Source of the DNA: an uncultured Moraxella sp.
GTDB lineage: Bacteria > Pseudomonadota > Gammaproteobacteria > Pseudomonadales > Moraxellaceae
Direction of reading: 5' to 3'
NCBI GenBank assembly: GCA_927911235.1
Contig: CAKMOY010000141.1
Coordinates: 1 to 24,060 of the forward strand
Length of the DNA stretch: 24,060 nucleotides
A model generated the notes under the pieces. The model did no database searches. It worked only from the letters and a program-made list of their open reading frames with translations, and was not told the origin of the DNA. Shown one piece after another: positions 18,240-24,060 of this stretch (position 1 is its first letter; each line of letters opens with the position of its first letter). The translations under genes and the position numbers were made by a program.

Positions 18240-19276
18240 CTACAGCTTTTTCGCCACCATCACCGCACGTTTTGGGCGTGGATAGCCTTCTAGCGTTTTG
18301 CTGTTGTCATTTGGGTCTAAAAAATCTGCCAATGAATGATAATCCATCCACGCTGTTTTTCGCTGTTCATCAAAAGTGGTAACATTCACGTCCACACATT
18401 TGACATCAACAAAACCCGCCTTTTGTAGCCACAAAGTCAAAGCAGGAACGGACGGCAAAAAATAGACATTATTCATCTGAGCATAGCGGTCTTTTGGCAC
18501 AAGCACGGTGTTTTCATCGCCATCAACCACCAAAGTCTCTAGCACCAATTCACCGCCTTTTAACAATTGATTTTTTAGTTGTAATAAACAATCAAAAGGT
18601 GATGCACGGTGATAAAGCACGCCCATACAAAACACGGTATGAAACAGTTGTTTGTTGTTTTCATTGGTAATGGTAAGTTTTCTAACGCCACAGGAATAAA
18701 ATGAAGGTTTGGCGGATTGTTAAGACTGCCTACAAAATTCCGTATCGCCATAAATTGATAATAAAACAAACAAGACGGGTCAATCACCACCACTGTTTTT
18801 GCCCCTGCTCCAAGCATTCGCCAGCCGTGATAGCCAGAGCCACCGCCCACGTCCAGCACTCGCTTGTCAGTCAAATCGCTGATAAACGGTAGTACCCTAT
18901 CCCATTTTAAATCGCTTCGCCATTCGGTGTCTATGTGTATGCTTTGCTCGCCTTGTCCGATGACAAATCCGCCTTTTCGCCACGGCATTAGGTTTTTTAA
19001 AAGTGCGGTGGTTTGTTTAATTTCACCTTGCGAAAGTGGGACATCAAAGGTGATGTTTTGGGCGGTAAAATCGGTGCGAATGGTTTTGCCGTCCATATTA
19101 GGCAAGCGTTCCACTACCGATTGATAATAAGGGGCGTTGGCGTAGCGTGCTTTGTCTTTGATGTGGGCAAGCCAATTTGGCAAGTTGGCAAGCCAATCAT
19201 TTGCTATAGGGTATTTTTGGGCAAGGTCTAAAAGGGTGAGATAAAGCTCTTTTTCGGCTTGGGTGATGGTGGACAT
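18240..19276 (-). CDS. cmoB: tRNA U34 carboxymethyltransferase CmoB (one frame break)
   Basis: Transfers the carboxymethyl group of carboxy-SAM (made by CmoA) to 5-hydroxyuridine at tRNA position 34, forming cmo5U for wobble decoding. The N-terminal piece has [24 protein letters not shown] and the SAM motif [20 protein letters not shown]. The C-terminal piece has [28 protein letters not shown] and [13 protein letters not shown], all strong CmoB signatures. The join lies at the T4 run 18678-18681: adding one base gives [16 protein letters not shown] and about 345 residues. ATG 19276 is chosen because AAAGG lies properly upstream. No cmoA is in the window. Confidence 0.93.
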
Positions 19277-19312
19277 GATAACCTTTTTTTTAATTTGATA
19301 AATTAACGTGAT

Positions 19313-19340
19313 ATTGTAAAGAAAAAACAAGCAAAAGCAA
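19313..19340 (-). promoter_or_regulatory. Candidate promoter for the cmoB operon
   Basis: On the minus strand TTGCTT (19340-19335) and TACAAT (19318-19313) are separated by 16 bases, about 37 bases upstream of the cmoB ATG. Confidence 0.45.
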
Positions 19341-19361
19341 AATTTTTTACAACATTTTTAA

Positions 19362-19378
19362 ACGACACCAATTGTCGT
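19362..19378. repeat. Short inverted repeat between cmoB and the SWIM gene
   Basis: ACGACA and TGTCGT form a perfect 6-bp dyad with a 5-base spacer in the middle of the divergent intergenic region. It could be an operator shared by both directions; no regulator family is suggested. Confidence 0.35.
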
Positions 19379-19474
19379 AAACCTCACAATTTATCTTTTC
19401 TAATTTGACTTTTTGGGTTAATATAAGAACCTGTTTACGATTAATTATTGACAAATAATAAAAAAAGGACAGTC

Positions 19475-20998
19475 ATGTCGCTCACGCTACAAACGGTACA
19501 AAACCTTGCTCCAGATGCTTCGTCTTTGGCGGCCGCCAAAAAACTGCTCAGTCCTACCAAATGGTCGGCACACGGCTTTGCAAAAGAGTTGGATTTGATT
19601 TGGGCTCAGTGTCAAGGTTCTGGCTCAACCCCTTATTACACGGTGGTGGATTTGGGCGATAACGGCTACAAATGCACCTGCCCTTCTCGCAAATTCCCCT
19701 GCAAACACGCTTTAGCACTCATGATGTTATACGTTGCCGATGCCACGCCTTTTGTGCCAAGCGACACGCCAACATGGGTTGTTGATTGGCTTGGCAGACG
19801 CAGAAAAACCAACAAAACCGCCACGCTTGCCGAAAAAACAGACAACAGCGAAAATGTGCAAAATAGCGACAACAGCCCAAGTCTTGCCGACATGATAACG
19901 ATGGGAAATGCCGAGCCTGTGCTATCGGCAGAAGAGCTTGCCAAAAAACAACAAGCCCAAGCCAAACGTGCCGAAAAAACCAAAGCCGACACGGACGCAA
20001 GAATTAGTGCAGGACTTGTTGAGCTACAAAACTGGCTACAAGACCAGTTACGCATGGGCATCATGGCGTTTATGGACAACGCCAGTAGCAAATGCCGACA
20101 AATTTCCGCTCGCCTAAACGATGCCAAAGCGTCCACCCTTGCCAGTCGCATTGATGAACTGCCTGCTCAGCTTGCCGAGTGCGAACGAGCCAATCAGCCA
20201 AACCTTGTCATTCAAGCCTTTGGCAAATGGGTGCTACTGTGTCAAGCGTGGTTTGCCAATCCTGACGACCCAGACACACGCCGAGCCATTGCCACCAGTG
20301 AAACCAAAGACAAAATTTTGGCAAATGACAACGCCCCAAAACAAACAGGCATTTGGCACAACGTGGGCGAGATTAGCGAAGTTCGCAAAGACGGCTTAAT
20401 CAGTCATGCCACTTGGCTTGTCAAAATGAATGACGTCAATACCACCAACAATTCACCGCATTTTGCCCTACTCTTAGATTATCATCACCCCAGTACAGGA
20501 CAAGGTCATATCGGTATTGGTGTGGGTGATTTTGTCGTGGGTGAGCTGTGTTTTTATCCCAGTCGTCAGCCACTTAGGGGATTTTTTATTCAGCAAGAAA
20601 TAGTGTCTTGTGAAATTGACAAAACCTTTAGTTCACTTGATGATGAACCAAATCACACGATTAGTCCAACCAAAAATTTATTACCACCGAGCTTAATCTA
20701 TCCCATACCGTCTTTATCTTTGTTTGAAAGTTATCAACAATATTTGATCAATTTGCCGTGGGCGGAAGTCATGCCGTACATTTTGACCAAAGGGCGTGTG
20801 GTGAAAACCCATGAAAAATCCAACAAACAGCCCTATTGGTGGGTGGGCGATGATGGCACAACGGTCAAACTTAGCAACGCCGATTTGCCAAAATTAACCC
20901 AAGCCACGCCCATCAGCCACGCCTTTATCCTGTGGGACGGACTGCACGGACGGCTACTTGGGATCGCAAGCGATGAATGGGGATTTTTGTCATGTTAA
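19475..20998 (+). CDS. SWIM zinc-finger protein, first gene of a YehQ-like cluster
   Basis: A 507-residue protein with one SWIM zinc-binding motif, C67-x-C69-x6-C76-x-H78 (YKCTCPSRKFPCKHALALM). The preceding segment (AAAKKLLSPTKWSAHGFAKELDLIWAQC) is the usual N-terminal part of bacterial SWIM proteins. A Lys/Ala-rich charged region follows (about residues 125-180), then a C-terminal region with no domain I recognise. SWIM fingers bind DNA or protein. Its E. coli counterpart by context would be YehQ, whose function is not established. ATG 19475 is preferred over the in-frame start at 19448 because AAGGA precedes it at good spacing. The next gene overlaps its stop by 7 bases, so the two are translationally coupled. 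Confidence 0.85.
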   Translation: MSLTLQTVQNLAPDASSLAAAKKLLSPTKWSAHGFAKELDLIWAQCQGSGSTPYYTVVDLGDNGYKCTCPSRKFPCKHALALMMLYVADATPFVPSDTPTWVVDWLGRRRKTNKTATLAEKTDNSENVQNSDNSPSLADMITMGNAEPVLSAEELAKKQQAQAKRAEKTKADTDARISAGLVELQNWLQDQLRMGIMAFMDNASSKCRQISARLNDAKASTLASRIDELPAQLAECERANQPNLVIQAFGKWVLLCQAWFANPDDPDTRRAIATSETKDKILANDNAPKQTGIWHNVGEISEVRKDGLISHATWLVKMNDVNTTNNSPHFALLLDYHHPSTGQGHIGIGVGDFVVGELCFYPSRQPLRGFFIQQEIVSCEIDKTFSSLDDEPNHTISPTKNLLPPSLIYPIPSLSLFESYQQYLINLPWAEVMPYILTKGRVVKTHEKSNKQPYWWVGDDGTTVKLSNADLPKLTQATPISHAFILWDGLHGRLLGIASDEWGFLSC

Positions 20999-22485
20999 AC
21001 ACCACAAACACAGCCACCACCACGTACGCCCAATTGCAAAAAATCTACACTCGTTGGCTGGTGGGCGATAATTTGGGCGTATCTGTTGCCGATTTGCCGT
21101 CCGATTTTGCCGAGATTTTGCAAGCGTGCGATGATGACAAACACGATTTGTTTTGTTTGGCACTTGCCAGTCAATTTCAAAGTTTGATGTATTTGCACAC
21201 GCCAACAGGCAAATTAAACGCCTTGCCAGTTTTGCCGACTTTGGATAAATTAACCGTTTTGCCAAAAGACTTGCAACCATTAGCAAGACGCATTCTCAAA
21301 AATATGTCCAATAAACATTATCAACATTGGTATTTGTTTTTGCGATTTTTGGCAAATCGTGGCTACGCTCTACCGCCAACCGACTGTTTGGACATTTTAT
21401 CTGCCTTGCAAAAACGCCTTGATGACAAAATTCCGATTGGCTATTTGCCGTGGCTAAACTGGTTAAATGGCGATAAATCTGGGCAAGCGATTGACGATGA
21501 AGTCAATGGCGACAACTGGGACGAGTGGTATCCTGCCGAGCGAGCCAAACGCCTAAAACAAATGCGAAACACCAACGCCAAAGGCGTGCTTGAGCTTTTT
21601 GACACCCATTTTGGCAAACACCCTGCTGATGAACGCTTGCGACTGCTTGAGTGCATGGCGGTCAATTTGTCGCTTGATGATGAAACGTTTTTGCGTGGTT
21701 TGTTGTCCGACCGCTCGCAAAAAGTTGCTAATCTTGCTAGGCAGTTTTTGGCACGGCTTGGCTCATCTGATGGCACACAAGGTGGCACGGACGCAGAAAA
21801 AGAGCAATTTGCCAAAGAGCTTGCCGAAATGTTTGAGCTAAAAACCAACCCTTTAAACAAACGCTATTTAGCCCCCAAAAAACTCAAAAGTGGCAAACAA
21901 ATATCAATCCGTACCGAGCAGTTAAAAACGGTGCATTTGCCTTATTTTGCCAAAGCGTTTGGGCTAAGTATCACCGAGTTGATACAGCTTTGGGAGTTTA
22001 GGGGCAATGATTATCGCCAAGAAAATGACAATCTTAGTCTGGTGCAAAACATGACAGCGACTTTGACGGACGCTGATTTTGCGGTATTGGTGGAGCAGTT
22101 GTGCAAACAGTTAAAAAATGACAACCAAGTGTATTCATTGATTGTTGTTTTGGAAAAACGACTTGATGAGCCACTGCGAGAAATGCTCACCAAGCGTTTA
22201 TTACACATCGGTGCCGAGTTTGAAAACATTGCCAATTATGCCAGTGAGCAATGGGTGTTTGATGATTTTGATAAATTGATGCAATCGCCAAGCTGGAAAA
22301 GTCTGTCAAAACGCATTAGCGACTGCCATTGGATTGGCGTTGAGTTATATACGTTGAGCATGATGGTGTCGCAACAGGTGGCAAGGGCGTTGTTTGATAA
22401 GCTCATTGAGATGGGCGTGCCAAGAACGGATAATGGTTTGATGGTGTTAAATTTAAATCAACGATTGAGAGAAGTGGAGAATTAA
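20992..22485 (+). CDS. Large helical protein, probably DUF5691 family
   Basis: An intact 497-residue protein, predicted mainly alpha-helical from composition, without signal peptide, membrane segment or recognisable catalytic motif. Stretches such as DERLRLLECMAVNLSLDDETFLRGLLSD and SQKVANLARQFLARLG look like HEAT-type helical pairs. Its place directly after a SWIM protein and before a MoxR-type AAA+ protein is that of DUF5691 proteins in comparable clusters (YehM-like in E. coli), and I assign the family mainly from context. The ATG at 20992 overlaps the stop of the SWIM gene (ATGTTAA) and has GGGGA upstream. The likely role is an adaptor or scaffold for the ATPase, by inference only. Confidence 0.7.
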   Translation: MLNTTNTATTTYAQLQKIYTRWLVGDNLGVSVADLPSDFAEILQACDDDKHDLFCLALASQFQSLMYLHTPTGKLNALPVLPTLDKLTVLPKDLQPLARRILKNMSNKHYQHWYLFLRFLANRGYALPPTDCLDILSALQKRLDDKIPIGYLPWLNWLNGDKSGQAIDDEVNGDNWDEWYPAERAKRLKQMRNTNAKGVLELFDTHFGKHPADERLRLLECMAVNLSLDDETFLRGLLSDRSQKVANLARQFLARLGSSDGTQGGTDAEKEQFAKELAEMFELKTNPLNKRYLAPKKLKSGKQISIRTEQLKTVHLPYFAKAFGLSITELIQLWEFRGNDYRQENDNLSLVQNMTATLTDADFAVLVEQLCKQLKNDNQVYSLIVVLEKRLDEPLREMLTKRLLHIGAEFENIANYASEQWVFDDFDKLMQSPSWKSLSKRISDCHWIGVELYTLSMMVSQQVARALFDKLIEMGVPRTDNGLMVLNLNQRLREVEN

Positions 22486-22508
22486 AAATAGCGAAATTAA
22501 AAAAGACC

Positions 22509-22868
22509 TTGCCGAAAAATGTACTGGATTTAGTTGTTAATAAAGACTGGGATACGTTAAAAGAAGAACTTTTAAAATGTGAGCCAATGGCGTATCAGCA
22601 TTTTGGTACAGGCAATAGCTTAAAAGCGAAGCATATTTTATTTGTCTGTGGGTCAGGAGATATTAAAGCTAATCATTTTGATTTTAATGATAAATTTTGG
22701 CAAAGTTTACTCAATTATTATATCTCAATGAATCAAACTGACGTTGTTAAAGTTTTACTAGAAAAAGGCTTTGACCCAAATTTAAATGACGATTTAGAAA
22801 ACAAACTCAATCAATTAGAACAATTTGAACTTAAACTTTACGAACTAATGCAATTTGAACCGCAATAA
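22509..22868 (+). CDS. Small AT-rich protein with an ankyrin-like segment, unknown function
   Basis: A 119-residue open frame between the DUF5691-like and AAA+ genes. The segment NQTDVVKVLLEKGFDPNLNDD (about residues 76-96) resembles one ankyrin repeat, and the rest is acidic and helical. The only start in the listed frame is a TTG without a ribosome site. The frame stays open upstream to about 22440 (ending ...ELKIAKLKKTLPKN), so the true start may lie upstream or behind an indel. It is visibly more AT-rich than its neighbours and lacks their dense GCC/GGC codon use, suggesting later insertion into the cluster. A regulatory or immunity-like role is possible but has no direct support. Confidence 0.6.
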   Translation: MPKNVLDLVVNKDWDTLKEELLKCEPMAYQHFGTGNSLKAKHILFVCGSGDIKANHFDFNDKFWQSLLNYYISMNQTDVVKVLLEKGFDPNLNDDLENKLNQLEQFELKLYELMQFEPQ

Positions 22869-22916
22869 TTTTTACCATTTTCACCAAATTTTAAACCTTT
22901 AAAAAGGAAAACTTGC

Positions 22917-24004
22917 ATGACCGACATTTTACGCCAACCAGCCGAAATCATCTACCAAGGCGAACTAGACGCACTAAAACGTGATGACACAGGCAATAAA
23001 CCTGCCAACTGGCAACTCTCGCCCCAAGCCGTTGTCAAATACCTGATGGGTGGCACAACCAGCGATGGCACAGTCATCAGCGAAAAATACGTGGGCAATC
23101 GCCGACTGATTGAAACGGCAGTCGCCACGCTTGCCACTGACCGAGCGTTACTTTTGCTAGGCGTACCGGGAACGGCAAAATCGTGGGTGTCCGAACATTT
23201 GTCAGCAGGTATCTCAGGCGACAGCACTCGTGTTATCCAATGCACCGCAGGCACGGACGAAAACCAAATCCGCTACAGCTGGAACTACGCCCAACTGCTC
23301 GCCAAAGGCCCTAGCCGTGAAGCCCTTGTCCCCACACCGCTATACCGTGCGATGGAAGAAGGCACGCTTTGCCGACTAGAAGAGCTTACTCGCATGGGAT
23401 CGGACGTGCAGGACACCTTGATTACCATTTTGTCCGAAAAAAATGTTGTCAATTCCAGAGCTTAATGACGCAATTTTTGCCAAAAAAGGCTTTAACATCA
23501 TCGCCACCGCCAACAACCGTGATAAAGGCGTAAACGAACTGTCGTCCGCTCTCAAACGGCGTTTTAACGTGGTGGTGTTGCCCTTGCCAGACGATATGCA
23601 AGAAGAAATCCGTATCGTGGCAAGACGAGTCAGCGAAATGGGCGAAAGTCTTGATTTGCCTGATGCCAAAAAATGCGGTGGACGAGATTGAAAAAGTCAT
23701 CACCATTTTCCGTGAACTGCGTGGGGGCGAAACCCTAGACGGCAAAACCGTGCTAAAATCACCGACAGGCAACCTATCTACTGCCGAAGCCATTGCGGTG
23801 ATGGTTGGCAGTCTTAGTCAAGCCAACTGGTTTGGCAAGGGCGAATTGTCAGCCGAAACCATCAGCACCAATTTGATTGGGGCGATCGTCAAAGACCCTG
23901 TGCAAGACAAGGCGGTATTGGAAGAATATTTGGAAACGGTACTCAAAAAACGCAAAGATTATGCCCAGTTTTATCATCATTTGAATGATGTTTATAAAAA
24001 CTAA
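22917..24004 (+). CDS. MoxR-type AAA+ ATPase, YehL-like (two frame breaks)
   Basis: About 361 residues after removing one base from each of two A runs (A7 at 23437-23443, A6 at 23668-23673). It has Walker A GVPGTAKS (82-89), a Walker B-like CRLEELTR (E155, E156), sensor 1 in NIIATANNRDKG, an arginine-rich SSALKRRFN and the typical YehL motif VNELSSALKRRF. Text after the first join reads SEKMLSIPELNDAIFAKKGF, and after the second SLDLPDAKNAVDEIEKVITIFRELRGGETLDG, both continuous with the family. MoxR ATPases usually work as chaperones with a von Willebrand A-domain partner encoded next door; that partner would lie right of the window. AAGGA lies 9 bases upstream of the ATG. Confidence 0.88.
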
Positions 24005-24020
24005 TGTGCCAAAAAAATTA

Positions 24021-24060
24021 CCCCCACCCCAGCCCTCCCCCAAAGGTGGAGGGAATTCCC
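24021..24060. repeat. G/C-rich intergenic repeat with hairpin, cut by the window edge
   Basis: C-rich DNA (CCCCCACCCCAGCCCTCCCC) begins 17 bases after the AAA+ stop, with CCCTCC (24033-24038) pairing to GGAGGG (24048-24053) across an AAA loop with one mismatch. Its composition is unlike the rest of the window. The form recalls short dispersed intergenic repeats, but only its left edge is visible, so the type is not assignable. It may also act as the terminator of the cluster. Confidence 0.5.

Noticed and set aside
19001..19009. Pasteurellaceae-type uptake word AAGTGCGGT, and a few CAAGCGGT words (3187, 4027, 6482, 14708)
   Set aside because: AAGTGCGGT was noticed once and CAAGCGGT only about five times on both strands, too few for an uptake-sequence genome.
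19666..20151. Minus-strand open frame of 161 residues, hydrophobic
   Set aside because: Antisense to the SWIM gene; the Leu/Ser/Ala-rich product is what reverse-read charged codons give.
21441..21860. Minus-strand open frame of 139 residues, Ser-rich
   Set aside because: Antisense to the DUF5691-like gene and without independent support.
23437..23673. Phase variation of the AAA+ gene by poly-A tracts
   Set aside because: Runs of 6-7 A are short for phase variation, and similar breaks occur in genes that would not be switched.
1..24060. Pseudogene decay as in a reduced endosymbiont
   Set aside because: Every break is a one- or two-base indel with otherwise conserved protein sequence on both sides; there are no in-frame stops, deletions or relaxed residues as true decay would show.
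1..24060. tRNA, rRNA, CRISPR arrays, insertion sequences or att sites
   Set aside because: No cloverleaf-like segment, spaced direct repeats, transposase motif or duplicated ends were found; XerD here is the housekeeping recombinase and not a phage integrase.

Overview
The window looks like chromosomal DNA of a gammaproteobacterium of the Moraxellaceae, most likely Moraxella or a close relative. This rests on moderate-to-low G+C (about 40-43% by eye), the protein character of XerD, ClpX/ClpP, trigger factor, Fe-SOD and UbiG, and a hemA gene divergent from a TPR-protein/lolB pair. No rRNA, tRNA, CRISPR array, insertion sequence or prophage was seen.

Layout. A terminator of an off-window gene (11-44) is followed by gshA-gph-xerD on the plus strand, which meets a minus-strand TPR/lolB pair. 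hemA reads divergently from the TPR gene and converges on rdgB-tig-clpP-clpX (minus). An NADPH-dependent FMN reductase-like gene and sodB (plus) follow and end at a bidirectional terminator. Facing them is ubiG - HELTH-motif protein - class II amidotransferase (minus). dsbA (plus) reads away from ubiG and converges, across another bidirectional terminator, on cmoB - NAD(P)-binding epimerase-like gene - exonuclease III gene (minus). The right end is a plus-strand accessory cluster: a SWIM zinc-finger protein, a large DUF5691-like protein overlapping it by 7 bases, an AT-rich ankyrin-like small protein, and a MoxR/YehL-type AAA+ ATPase. It ends in a G/C-rich repeat at the window edge.

The most important technical observation is that about half of the genes are split. 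I count about 17 frame breaks in 12 genes, nearly all at A or T runs of 3-7 bases and in both directions. They fall in housekeeping genes such as hemA, dsbA, rdgB and cmoB, and each reads through to a full-length protein if one base is restored or removed. This pattern is best explained by uncorrected homopolymer errors in the assembly, not gene decay, so split genes are annotated below as single reconstructed genes.

How the genes work together. Most are core functions: glutathione synthesis, 2-phosphoglycolate repair, chromosome dimer resolution, lipoprotein insertion, heme synthesis, proteolysis and folding, nucleotide sanitation, superoxide defence, ubiquinone synthesis, periplasmic disulfides, DNA repair and tRNA wobble modification. 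The SWIM-DUF5691-AAA+ cluster resembles the poorly understood E. coli yehLMPQ-type module and is the best candidate here for an under-described system. A second unexplained signal is the word TTGGCAA/TTGCCAA, seen more than fifty times on both strands and in all frames.
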